Of a stretch of DNA of 64,000 nt, positions 32,095 through 43,117 are shown piece by piece. Position 1 is the first letter of the stretch. Every line of letters begins with the position of its first letter. Origin of the DNA: Amanita rubescens (lineage: Eukaryota; Basidiomycota; Agaricomycetes; Agaricales; Amanitaceae); the NCBI GenBank assembly GCA_015039365.1, contig WION01000107.1, positions 1 to 64,000 on the forward strand, written 5' to 3'. Position numbers and translations under genes: made by a program. A model generated the notes under the pieces. It had not been told where the DNA came from. It ran no database searches and was given only the letters and a program-made list of their open reading frames with translations.

Positions 32095-34153
32095 TCAGCC
32101 AGCCAATGCAGACCAAGGGGTGCCGTGACGTGTGCCAACTGCGGAAGGCACAGTCCGAGATATATCGCCTCCAGGGTTCTTCCGCATTGCCTCCACAACG
32201 TAGTTCATATCTGGACGCCCAAAAGAATTGGGAATCCAGCAATGCTGAACCATGTTCCACTCTGGATCGCTCATCCACGGCTGGGCTAATCGATTCGGAC
32301 GTTCCCCGTTCATGACGCGCAGAATAACTTGATATTCCCCCATGTTTGCAAAAGGCATAGCGTCAAAAAATATCTGCACGTCACTGTCAGCGGCTGCACG
32401 TAGACGGAAAACGAATAAACTGAACTCACCTCATAATAAAGGCAGCCGAATGAATAGACGTCCGTTTGAAGTGTTTTTCTTCTCTTCTGTATACCATACG
32501 CACTACAACCATTGCACTCGCGCTGGCCACATTGGCTGCACACACCAAATAGCTCTGGAGCGGCGAAACCCAGTGTCAATGCTGTGTCAGAACTCGTAAT
32601 TGTAATGTCGGAATGCCTGGTCAACCCAAAATCGGTTATTTGAGAGCGAAAATAAGCATCGAGGAGAATATTCTCCTGGAAAATAGGAGTGAGATGGTTA
32701 TGATGCTACTATACAGAATACTGACGCCCCGCAAATCGCCGTGAACAATCCCTTCAGAGTGAATATACTGGACGCCTTCGGCGACCTCCAGTATCTAGCA
32801 GTTATATTGATGAACGAATCGTGAACCGTAGAGTGAAGGAATCGCACCCGTTGTCGTACTTCATGTACGCTCTGTTGGTTATTTTTTCTCCAACTTGCCA
32901 ATGTCCCATTCTTCATATACGGTGATACAAGGAATAGCTGTGATTCCGCTTTGTAAATTCCCAATAGCGGAAGGATGTGCGGATGAGAGAGTGATCGCCA
33001 CGCTAATGCTTCTCGGCAAAAATCCCTGGCGATAGAATCCTGAAAGATTCGGACAGGTTAGTACTTATGATGTGTCAAGTCGATGAATGTACTGACACTT
33101 CCACGGCATTTTTTGTACAGTACTTTAAGGGCGATTTGTACCCCCTGATACTCTCCCTTGAAAATGCATCCAAAACCACCCATCCCGACCGAGAAATACG
33201 GATTCAATTCTGCTGTAACGCCGGTAATAAAGAGAGAAGTTGGCGTAACCGGCGCTCGAGCCAACAATTTGAACAAAGCCGCCTGGCTTTTCGGTTTGCA
33301 TCTGGAAAGGCGTAGTTCAGCAAGAAATTGTTGTCAAGTAGCTACCAAATGATGAATTCGTCAAGTCGAGTGCAGATTGATACAAAAGAGCTCACGCAGA
33401 GGATGAAATCAATCAGTAATTCAACATCAGAGGCGACCGTGAGTTTGGAGGCGACGGCGCCGTAGTCTTGGGATTCTAACAGTTTACACAGAAGTCCAAC
33501 TGTCAATTCATTCGCTTTTGTGCAGATAGAAGTAGCTGGCTAGTAGTCTTTAGCCATAAGCCGTTACATCCGAGGATGCATACCTCTATTTTTAGGAGCG
33601 CAATCAGAGAAAGTAATACGGGAGGTGGTCTAGAGAACAGGTGGGACATCAGGTGACGCAGGAGGTACTGGCTTCGATGCTTACGAGAGTTGTCTGGAAT
33701 ACCGTCAATCGACCGGGTCAAGGGCACAGGTTGAAAGGCTTACAGAGATTGGACTGGCTGGGGCAGACCACGGAATAGGATTCCAACAGGGAGTCCGGGT
33801 TTTGCTTGATGACGGAGATTGAAAGGAGTGTGGACAGCGGGTGGAGAATTTTGTGGAGAGGCAATTAAGTCCTGGTAGAACTCGATATCTGGGTCGTCGT
33901 CCTCACGTCCTAAGTTAGATGCGCTTAAAGAACTACTGCTAGAGGAGACGCACTGGGAGCGGAGATATAGAAGTTGTGGTGTAACCGACCGCCCAGTCAA
34001 CAGTAGACATGGGGTCCTGGCGAAAGTCAGACGCGTTAGAATCCGAGGAGGATTGGAGAGAAACAGACCACGAGGAATGGTGGGATAACTGACATTGCGA
34101 TAGACGTCCGAAGATGACGGTAGGAGGAAACGACTTCGTGCAGAAGGGACCAC
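32095..34153 (-). CDS. tyrosine-kinase-like (TKL) protein kinase 2 with a Cys4 insert
   Basis: The kinase exons are 33301-33097, 33039-32848, 32794-32726, 32675-32430 and 32373-32095, all in one frame. Motifs: GMGGFGCIF, IALKVLYK, HGDLRGEN (catalytic loop with Arg after DL, as in many tyrosine kinases), ITDFGL, AAPEL, DVYSFGCLYYE. Between the APE motif and DVYSFG lies a Cys4 cluster (C-x2-C-x4-C-x2-C, 32505-32540) that kinase 1 lacks. A helical exon (33499-33396, VGLLCKLLESQDYGAV...) corresponds to the pre-kinase helices of kinase 1, but I could not join it to the glycine-loop exon in phase. A Ser/Pro-rich open frame 34153-33740 may be the N-terminus. The 5' half of the model is therefore uncertain, the kinase domain is not. 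Confidence 0.75.
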
Positions 34154-34295
34154 GATTTAAACAACCAAAGGGGTGTATAACTCGCGATGACGCCTAGATC
34201 GCCACCAGATCTCCCACTGATCGTATTACGGGCGTTCGGACCGGTTCCCGAATGGCGCCTTAAGCGGAGGCTGTGAGTTTGCATTATAACACCAA

Positions 34296-34763
34296 TTTAC
34301 TGCCTTTTTCACATAAGTTGGCGGGGTGAGAAAAAATTGAAAAAACGCGTGCCAGAAAGAAATTGGTATAACTCGCCGAGTTTTATGCGGAATGACGTCG
34401 GTATTAGTGCATTAGAACTGGAATAAATAGCACTTTTCCCCTGTAATGGTCCGAACATAAGAAGATTGAGTTTCGGAGATTTCAGCCATACCCTACACAT
34501 TTGAATAATTTTTGGTAATTCCGTGGCTGTTACAACATTTATTACCATTTTTCCAAATCTCCGATGCCATGTATACACATCCCCGAAATTCCATCCTCAT
34601 GTACTCGGAGCACTACAGGTAAAATGTACTATGTATTCTTGTTCTAATGCACTAACACCGACGTTATTCTGTGTAAAACTCGGCGAGTTATGCCAATTTC
34701 TTTCTGGCGCGCGTTTTTTCAATTTTTTCTCACCCCGCCAACTTATGTGAAAAAGGCAGTAAA
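34296..34763. mobile_element. MITE-like hairpin element with ~185-nt inverted arms
   Basis: The left arm starts TTTACTGCCTTTTTCACATA and the right end is its exact reverse complement. The outer ~90 nt of both arms are almost identical; the inner ~95 nt are diverged but alignable, leaving a centre of about 90-100 nt. Total length is 468 nt. There is no coding capacity beyond frames caused by the inversion. TA flanks both CTGCC ends, consistent with a TA target duplication as in Tc1/mariner-derived MITEs, although the TA is part of the inverted sequence and so is not independent proof. It would fold into one long hairpin. Confidence 0.85.
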
Positions 34764-35968
34764 CGAGTCTGCTCGGATCTCTCCAGACCACAAGGCATCG
34801 GCAACTTGGACAGCCTCGAAAAGAAGGTTCTACTGTTAGCTAAACGACAACCTTAAACACCTTAGCCGAAGACCTACCGCCAACCTCCGCCAACTTGAAG
34901 GAAAGGAAAACGAGTTGATGATGCATCGTGTAAATAAGGAAAAGCCCGATGCGGTGAGTGATGTTTGAGCGCTGTCAACAACTTGTTGACGTGTGAAAAC
35001 CTAAAGGGTCTACTTTACAGATATGTCTAAAATATGTTTTAGTAGGTAATATAAAGATTGGTATACCTCAGTCCTTCGGAGAAAAAACGTGTACCAAAAG
35101 AGCGTATTAGGTAAGCAGGGGCAAATAGTGTCAAATGATAGTATAGAGCCATGCTCGACTGAAAAGATATAAGTAACGAACGTGCAAATTACAACACAAC
35201 TTCATCATGGTGATTTACATTTGAGGATCTTGGCTTTCAGGTAAATCGGCTCTTTTTCGTTTTACGTGTCCAGGAACTGAGATGCGATCCATCGACAAAG
35301 ATATATATGTTTTTCCTTGTATGGCGATTCTGCAAGCGGATACAACACTATTCCGGCATAAAGTCTGAAGAAGAAGGTAAATACGGACAATACTATACCG
35401 AATCTGCGGCAAACTGACTTGCAATGCAGAGTATTATTCCTAATTGTGCTCGCCGTTGTCTTCCGATCAAGGGCAGAACACGGCCGTAACGACTTTACTA
35501 TTTATGGCACACGATATTTGTGCAGGACTATTGACGACAATAATGACCATAACGACTTTGTAATGATGTGGACCCTTGGACTGTTGTTGTATACTGAGAG
35601 TGAATGTGTAGCTTAGTGGCGGTATTGAATATGAGGAAGTAGTAGCTCGTCAAAAAAGGGTCGCTGCGCATGTGATCGGGAGACAGAGTTGTATGAAAAA
35701 AACGTTGCAAAGAAGTTTGGGACGAAAGGACAAAAAGAGAATGTGAAGGGTGAGTCAAAGCCTCGGGAGGTCGGATCATTGTACGGCACTACGGAGAATC
35801 GGGACGACTGGGAAGACGCGCCTGTAAGGTGGTTCACTCAGATTCGTCTTATAGTATGACAATTGTGCTACAACATTGAGAGTAATACTTATGCCGACGT
35901 GCCGAGTATTGTGCCGTATTTGTCCAAGCAAGGCACTGGTTAACAGACACCAACATACGTCTCCCGTC
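34764..35968. other. intergenic region
   Basis: About 1.2 kb with no convincing gene. Open frames at 35419-35616 (plus) and 35528-35837 (minus) lack a good ATG context or family resemblance. Confidence 0.5.
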
Positions 35969-36748
35969 ATGCTCGCCCGGCTCGCTTTTCGCCGTCTAAG
36001 CAAGCTTCCTACATGTCGTCACATCGCAGTCGCACGAGGACCACTTAGGGCCTCCTACCACACCCCATCTTTCTCCGCGCGACCTGACAATTCGCTCGTT
36101 AGCAAGATGTTGTACCGGAAGGATGGCGTTCCAAGATCCAAATGGAAGGGAGGGCTCTTCGGTGACTTCTCTTTTTTTTTAAAAAAAAGTTGAATGTTTT
36201 ATTTACAACTCTAGGTACTAGTGTGTTTTGTCTTGTTCGCCTATTTTGGGTACACATACCTGGAAGAGGTTGACGAAATATTCACGGCGTTGGTCTTCGT
36301 CATTCGTATGCTACAATCCACTCCCATCATACCGCCTGCGGATTTATCGACACCCCGCGGGGCAATGATGCACTTTTGTGTCCTCCTTTGTGCAGGGATG
36401 GAGGAGAGTGACGGGAAGAGGGTCGTCGAGTTTTATTCCTTTTTCATTCAGGGCCTGGAATCTGGCCAGTTCAGTCCAGACACGCTGGAAAAGGTTCATG
36501 GGATCGCAAAGGAGGGGTGCGAAGCCGCGCATGAAATCATGACGCTTCTCAAGGTCAAGTCTGACATAGAGCAAGTTCTGCAGATGGCCTTAGACCTCAA
36601 AAAGATTCTCGAAGAGCGCCTGGTGCTGATCCACAATACCCTTGAAGGAACGGCGAGCATGAAGGGAGCGAAGGACATTGTAGCCGCTTTGGAAGTCATG
36701 GAAAAAAAGCGCAAAAAGGGAAGTGACAGCTACGACACTGTTGACTGA
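35969..36748 (+). CDS. predicted mitochondrial single-pass membrane protein, family unknown
   Basis: Two exons (35969-36161 and 36222-36748) give 239 aa. The first ~40 residues (MLARLAFRRLSKLPTCRHIA...) are rich in Arg, Ser and Ala and lack acids, as in mitochondrial presequences. A hydrophobic segment follows the intron (VCFVLFAYFGY, residues about 65-78). The rest is soluble and helical (YLEEVDEIFTALVFVIRML, DIEQVLQMALDLKKILEERL) with a Lys-rich end. The intron ends at the second AG of CTAGGTACTAG; the first would break the frame. A T9/A8 run sits inside the intron. The two neighbouring genes also look mitochondrial. I do not recognise the family. Confidence 0.75.
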
Positions 36749-36846
36749 TGCGCGGTTCATGGAGATACCACCGTCATTGTATATTCAAATGTCCATTACT
36801 CCTGCACTAGTAAAAATACAATGGATCATAGTATGTAAATGGCGAA

Positions 36847-37456
36847 TCAAAAAAACCACCCTTTTGGCTTCTCAATATCATCTTCCACTTCCTCTCCGTC
36901 CCTCTTCTTCCTCAACCTCTCCAACATCCCTTTCACACAATCCAAATCACCCACACACGCTCGTCCAGCATCCCAATCCACTACAATCGGCCACTTGAAC
37001 GCATTTGGATTCGACCTTGCCAACTCCACAATATCATGAACGTTATCCGGACGTTCGGTGATAGACGGAGCAGAGGGGTGGGCAGTGAGGAACGTCATTG
37101 ATGCAGGTTTGAGTGTCTGGGAGCCTGGGGAGAGGTAAGATAGGATGGTTTTGAGCTGGTCGGGTGTTGGTGGGGATTCGACGACTTGGAGGTTGACGGA
37201 GAGAGGTGGATTAGATGTTGATGTGGGCGGGTAGGGACCGCTGACGGCTGCGCGGAGGAGTGAAACGGCCTTGGAGGAAGCGGGGGAGACGGGGCTGTGG
37301 CTTGGACGAATGTTAGTCAGGTTCGATGAAGTGTTGAATAGAACCGCAATGCTTACAAGATGGATATTTCAGGCTAGAAAGAAAGCAGTATTAACGGAGA
37401 ATCAGAGAGATGAAAAGGAAAAAACTTGCGATTCTTTTTAAAAACGAAGAGAACAT
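36847..37456 (-). CDS. FMP46: FMP46-like mitochondrial thioredoxin-fold redox protein (DUF1687)
   Basis: Three exons (37456-37430, 37373-37357, 37300-36847) give 165 aa. The start MFSSFLKRIPEISIFHSP, then the PASSKAVSLLRAA helix, PPTPDQLKTILSYL, and the C-terminal NPNAFKWPIVVDWDAGRACV agree with the small thioredoxin-fold proteins annotated as FMP46/DUF1687 (found in mitochondrial proteome). A Cys in the C-terminal part (GRACVG) is present; the reaction is not known. Exons 1 and 2 are only 27 and 17 nt, and intron 1 (37429-37374) uses a GC donor (GCAAGT). The family call is from memory of the pattern and is fairly secure. Confidence 0.8.
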
Positions 37457-37527
37457 GGTTGAGTATGAGAGTGAAATGACTCTACGTCATCGCAGTTCTA
37501 CGATTATATTTTTTATATAATAACAAT

Positions 37528-38430
37528 CTAATCCGCTTTTTTGACCTCGTCTGTACCCTCTCCCTCCTTACGACCCCCAACCACATCTCGTACCTTCAAC
37601 CCCGTCACTTCCTGCACCTTTTTCACACTCCAGTCCACATTCCTCCCAACCCACTCCCTTCCATCTCTCGTACTCTCCTTCACACGCTCCCACGTCATTC
37701 TCGCATGTGCATTCGCAATCGCATGCTTCTCAGCCACTTTCGGGAAATACCGTTCCTCCACCGAACCGACATAGCTAGATAAATTTCCAGTCGTTTCCGG
37801 TAAAAAGTGGTTTAGAGATACGAAGAAAAGGGCGCCAGGCAACGTTAGCCGGGCGAGGTAAGACCGGTTTCGGGCGATGATGGATCCCGTGAGGGTAGCG
37901 ATACCAGTGTAGAGCAGTCCTGCTGTAATTTGTTCTTTGGGCGATACGATAGACTTGACACGTTCTGTAAAAAAATTTTAAAAAAAACATTGGTTGGTCG
38001 AAACGGGGTATGCATATATGACGCACTTTCTACTGCCTGTTCGACTCCAATCCACTTGTTGACGATCCCTTGACCTTCATCCCTCACTTGTCTAATGGTT
38101 TCGGTAATTTTTCTCCTTGCTTGGCCAATCTGGTGTTCTAGAGGTGACGGTGTGTCAAGAAGGATAGTCTCAGACTCGGATTGAGGGTATATCGATAACT
38201 GGGAGACGAAAAGATTGCTTTGAGCAAGGAAAACCGGAGAGAAGAGCAAATCCACGTACTTTTTGTGTCATTTGAGGATCGGAACTTGAGAGCGTCACGC
38301 CGGCAGCTGCAACCGCCAACGTGGACGCAGAAGCGAGCGCCCTTCCTGCGCGCGGCTATAATGCTTGGTTTTCAGCTACTTCTATTCATCATTGAGGCGG
38401 TTCACAAACCTTTGGGAACGCCCTAAACAT
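37528..38430 (-). CDS. MICOS complex subunit, Mic26/Mic27 (apolipoprotein O-like) family
   Basis: Four exons (38430-38410, 38355-38260, 38198-38027, 37964-37528) give 241 aa. The order fits the ApoO-like MICOS family: a short presequence with an Ala-rich stretch (ALASASTLAVAAAGVTLSSS), LSIYPQSESE, a helical part (IGQARRKITETIRQVRDEGQ), the SPKEQITAGLLYTGIATLTG membrane segment, then RNRSYLARLTLPGALFFVSL and FLPETTGNLSSYVGSVEERY. MICOS subunits shape crista junctions of the inner mitochondrial membrane. The ATG at 38430 is the only one that reaches exon 2 in frame; the exon upstream of 38356 would otherwise start with a stop. Confidence 0.88.
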
Positions 38431-38841
38431 GGGGTTGGTATTCGCGTGTATTCACGTCCGCGCCGACGGGTGCAAACGGAAGTTACCGAGAAACCCGTTC
38501 ACGTGACATGCCATGCAATTGCGAAGGTTCTCTCAGAGAGCATAGGAGCTCGTGATGACGAGCGGATGACAATCAGCGTGAATGTATACGAGAATCGTGT
38601 TATCGTTAGACGGATTCTACGCAACGAAAGGGCCAGGGCGGTTAGAAGCTGCCTCTGAATGGCGAATCTCAGCTACAAGGGGTATGATCGAAATAGCTGC
38701 ATCATGCATGCAAAGTATTACGAGGAGTGAACTTGGCATGTTCGGACGAGGCCGCTGTAGATCAAAAAACGAATGGATTGTAATCTTATAAGGAGAGACA
38801 CTGGAGAGACTCGGACTCGAGCGTGACATTACAGACAAACT

Positions 38842-39641
38842 ATGGCGTTGCAACTACCCCCACCACCTCGCGATCCCCGTGTTCACCTTCCCCCAGCTCC
38901 CGCTCACCCTCCAACCCTCGACAACATCTACGAAGCTCACCGATATACCGTTCGTATTATGCAAAGCAAGAGCAAGTTGATTATTCATTTCGCCAGTGCA
39001 ATGCTGACCATGTCACGCCATCTAGGAAGCGCGGAGCCTGATTGTGCGACCGTTGATGATGTGGGACGTGCAATACTCTACGAAAGTTCTGCGGCGCAAA
39101 TTGCTTCTGCTGCTGCCATTGGTCCTGGTTTGTGAAAAGTTCTTCGCCCCGATGTGTGTTGAAAACTTTCGCTATTGAAGCTGTAGCGCCTCCCTGGTTT
39201 GCGCCGGTTCAGCAGCAACAGCTGAACGGTATTCAACAGGAGCAGAACAATATCCGACAGCAACTTAATCGGATTGATAACAAGGCATCACGAGTATGTC
39301 CGTACCGATGTCTCGACCCTCTCTTGACCCTCTATGTGCTACCCCTAGGCTCTCAATGCTACAAATGAAGATGGATTAATCTTCCCCTTTGAAATCGTCC
39401 TTTTTGTGGACGGAACAAATCCTACGGCACCTCCTGTTCGTACTTTTTTGCTTGATGATGGACATTGATGACCCTTGACAAATAGCATAACCTTCCCGCT
39501 CTTACTTCAACTGCAATCATTGACGCTCTGCAGGGGGTTCAGATTACTGAATATCTCAACGGTTATGGTATTCCGGTACCGCATCTCGTTGCTGAAAGCC
39601 GCCGCATCCTCAGTGCTTACCTTGGATGCAGACAGCTATAA
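38842..39641 (+). CDS. Mug135-like C-terminal domain protein
   Basis: Four exons (38842-39127, 39181-39293, 39349-39435, 39486-39641) give 213 aa. The N-terminus is Pro-rich (LPPPPRDPRVHLPPAPAH), the middle is a Gln-rich coiled coil (QQLNGIQQEQNNIRQQLNRI), and the C-terminus (VDGTNPTAPPHNLPALTSTA, then YLNGYGIPVP and RRILSAYLG) has the pattern of the Mug135-like domain found in many basidiomycete proteins. The fission-yeast namesake is upregulated in meiosis; the molecular role is not known. All exon phases join. Confidence 0.8.
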
Positions 39642-39780
39642 ACACATGGATTATTATCATTCACACATACATAGCGATACTTCAGCCATTTGCACCACAT
39701 TACCTACCATTACTTAGTGATACATTATTGACAACAAGTATTCCAAATCTAAAACAGCTGAGCAGATTTCAACCTGGGCA

Positions 39781-41071
39781 TCACATCTCAGAAGTGAACG
39801 CATCCAAAAATGCCGAAGCCCAGGTGGGCCAAGCGTCCTTCTTCCTAGCCTCAATATCCTCTTCGATTTGTACGAAAGCTCCGGTAGCTCCCTCGACAGT
39901 AGCAAACTCAGTGCATACCCGGTCTTCGGGTACACCGTTGATCAACCTTCCAACAATATCCTTCGTACCGGTGAGACTACACGTCGAATGAGGCGATGTC
40001 GGAATAGTCACGTTCCACCATTCAAATTGTTCCCGGAGCTCAGCAGCCAGCCGATGCACAGGAAAATCATCATGGTCACAGTCATCGTACCATAATTGGC
40101 TTGCCGGATCACGTCCTAGATGTGAAAAAAACGGTTAGCTTTGAGCATTAACTGGGAATGGAGAGACGTGCCTAACCCAGCTGAGAGGAAAATTTGCTCC
40201 CCTTTACACGTCGTCTTCGCCTTACCATTGAACTGAATGTATGCGCACGATCCGTCAACATCGGTATCGATACATCCTCCTCCACCATTGGGATCATTTT
40301 GCCATTTCACAATCGCAGCGTATGTTTCAAACATCATCTCTCCCTATTAAATAAACAGATGAGCAGATTTAAACACAAGACTCCATCAGCGCAACGAACC
40401 TTATCATGTGTAGCATCCGTTTTCAAATACTCCGTCTTTGATTTCGGATCAACAACACAATCCGTAGGCTCGAGGAACGCCTTCCGAGACCGTCCAGGGA
40501 TATACAAACTCTTCGCTCCCGTCTGTTCGAAAACATACGTAGCCTGTGCCGCCGTATAGAGGTCATAAACCGGATGAGGCGCCGACAAGTGCACACTCGT
40601 CCCAACCACCCCATTCGGATTCTTCCGGATGGGAACGACGAAAAGTCCCCAGCCTTTTCCGTATTCCTCGCCGTCGCCATGATCCCCGCGACGATGGACG
40701 GTGTCAACTTCCACCAAGGCGCAAAACTTCCCATTGTCCACTTCCGTCACAGTATATATGCCTTGCAGTTCGTGCGGAATACTCTCCCGGATAGTATAAC
40801 AATCAGGGTGTTCGTAGTCCTCCGCGTTTAATAGGGAGGTTACGACGTCTCGCCATGCGGTCCTTTGTTGATCAGTTGGCTGGATGGCTGTATATGTCTC
40901 TGAAGTGAGGTTGCCTTGGATGATCAGCGAGAGGTGGTCTGCTAGGAGGGATGATAGGTCCTGAGTCCGAATCGCCGCTGGGTGTGGTATCGGTACATTG
41001 GGGGCTCCCCCGATCCAGGGAAGAGTTGTGAAAGAGGACAGTAGAACCGTCACGAAGGAGGGAAGAACCAT
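39781..41071 (-). CDS. secreted protein of unknown family, paralogue A
   Basis: Three exons (41071-40400, 40343-40172, 40115-39781) give 392 aa. The first ~22 residues (MVLPSFVTVLLSSFTTLPW) form a signal peptide. Conserved blocks shared with paralogue B: YGKGWGLFVVP, HLSAPHPVYDLYTAAQA followed by VFEQTGAKSLYIPGRSR, FETYAAIVKWQNDPNGGGGC, and DHDDFPVHRL. The APHP...D...T pattern and the Asp/His-rich blocks suggest a metal- or phosphate-binding hydrolase, but I cannot name the family. There are several paired Cys. The second intron has a GC donor (40171) exactly where paralogue B has GT. Confidence 0.75.
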
Positions 41072-41586
41072 TTCGATAACAGCACTGTGTGTGCGACGGG
41101 TATGCTTAAATGGGGAAGAAAACTCGAGCGGGGTTAAGACGCTACCCTCCTTGTTCGTCTCCGGCCTTTACGTGGAACCGAATAACGAATGAACATGAGG
41201 TAAAGAACCGCCGAAGCTAGCCTTCAATTATACGTTAAAAACATCAGAAATTCAGGGGCCCTTGATTTAATTTGTATCCCGTGGTCTGCCGTACTTTCAC
41301 TTTTCCAATTTGGTGATCCGGAGAAAAGATAGTCTCTGAGTCATGTTGAGCGTATAACAACGACTAGGGTGCCTGCACAGTTATTGATCTTTTATTCAAC
41401 ATTGAAGAAACTTACGAACCTTTGGGAACGCTTGAGTTTACTCTCAAGGCATCGCCGAGTGGCAGTGCCAGTTATTTGTCCTCGATAGATTGTTTGGTTT
41501 TACTGGTGTTGCCAAATAATCCCCTCGGCGAGAGGAAGGAGAAGAACCGGAAGGCGTTAGTGTATTGGTATTGAGCATTCCCAATT

Positions 41587-42888
41587 TCAATGTTTTTTGA
41601 ACGCATCCAAAAACACCTCAACCCAAGTGTCCCAAGCTTCCTCTTTCCTAGCCTCTACATCTTGTTCGATGTGCACAAAAGATCCGGTGGCTCCTTCCGT
41701 AGTGGCAGAATCTGTACAAACCCGATCTTCAGGTACACCATTTATCAGCCTCCCCACAACGTCCTTTGTCGCTGTCAGGCTACATGACGAATGGGGTGAT
41801 GTTGGCATAGTCACGTTCCACAAGGGGAAGCGCTCCTTGAGGTGGGTGGATAGCCGATGAATAGGGAAATGATCATGAGCGTGATCAGTGTACCACGATT
41901 CACTGGCAGGATCGCGTCCTATATGTGATAGGTAGTTAACTTGGGCATTATTGTCAGCAGAAACGCGTACCTAATCCAGCTGAGAGGAAAATCTGTTCCT
42001 TTCTACACGTCCGTTTTCCCTTTCCGTGGAACTGAACGTATGCACATGACGCTGACCCTGTGTCCGCATCCTGACAGCCTCCCCCACCACTCGGGTCGTT
42101 TTGCCAATCCAGGATTGCCCTATAGGTTTCGAACAGCATCTCTCCCTGCAAGCAGATCAGATCAACCATCGGTTCGTGAGCAAAGCATAAACACAACCAA
42201 CCTTATCATGTGTGGGATCTGTTTTCCAGTACTGGCTTTTCGACGTGTTCGCAACACAATCGGTCTCCTCGAGAAACGCTTGGCGAGATCGTCCAGGGAT
42301 ATACAAACTCTTCGCTCCCGTGTGTTCGAAAACATGCGCAGCCTGGCCCGCCGTGTATAAATCAAAAACCGGATGGGGAGCCGCCAGGTGTAGAGTCGTT
42401 CCTAGTGCGCCATTTCCGTATTTTCCGGTGGGTACGACGAAAATACCCCAGCCTTTTCCGTACTCCTCGCTGTCCCCACGACGGACAGTGCCAACTTCGA
42501 CCAACGCGCAGAGCTTGCCGTTGTCCAACTCCATGACGGTGTAGATTCCTTGCAACGCGTCGGGGATAGCCTCCTGGATGGAAAAACAGGCAGAGCTCCC
42601 GCCGCCAGCAGCTACGTTCAACAGGGAGGTCACGACGTTGCGCCATGAGACCCTTTGTAAAGGTGTAGGTTGGATTGCTGCATATGTGTCCAGTGTGAGG
42701 TTGCTTTGGATGATCAACGAAAGGTGGTTTGCCAGGAGAGATGATAAATCTTGAACCGGAGTCTGTACTGGGAACTGGTGACTGGGTGAAGAAGTTGTCG
42801 GCACGTTGGGGTTGTCAAAGGGGTATCCCAAGAACGAGGGTGTCGTAAAACAGGACAGCAGGGCGGTTACGAAGGAAGAAAGGATCAT
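41587..42888 (-). CDS. secreted protein of unknown family, paralogue B
   Basis: Three exons (42888-42202, 42145-41971, 41918-41587) give 397 aa. The signal peptide is MILSSFVTALLSCFTTPSFL. The same blocks as paralogue A occur in the same order (HLAAPHPVFDLYTAGQA, AKSLYIPGRSRQAF, DPSGGGGCQD, DHAHDHFPIHRL). The last block is more His-rich than in A. The open frame continues upstream of the chosen ATG, but that part (to 43077) has no counterpart in A, so the ATG at 42888 is preferred. It is a tandem duplicate transcribed in the same direction, about 0.5 kb from A. Confidence 0.75.
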
Positions 42889-43117
42889 TTTCGAAAGAAA
42901 TAGAGATATCTGCGATACAGTGTTGGTGGATGGATCTTTTGAATGAATGTAGGACTCACGTATGCCGTCAAAGTGGAAGGGCTTGATAGCAGATGAACAC
43001 ATCCAAAGAAAGGAGAGCGGGACTGCGAGAGGGAAAATTCGAAGAGTTAGTTGTTTGAGACCTATCGACGGCCTCACGCTCGAAAGAAAGACATGAAGGG
43101 TAGAAAGTTGAAAAATA

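Noticed and set aside
34523..34791. Paired open frames on both strands in the hairpin element as a gene
   Set aside because: They result from the inverted arms encoding the same words twice; no coding signature.
35419..35616. Small secreted protein with a hydrophobic start
   Set aside because: The frame has no ATG at its start (TTG only) and the rest has no cysteine pattern or homology hint.
42889..43077. N-terminal extension of secreted paralogue B
   Set aside because: Paralogue A lacks it, and the internal ATG at 42888 gives a clean signal peptide.
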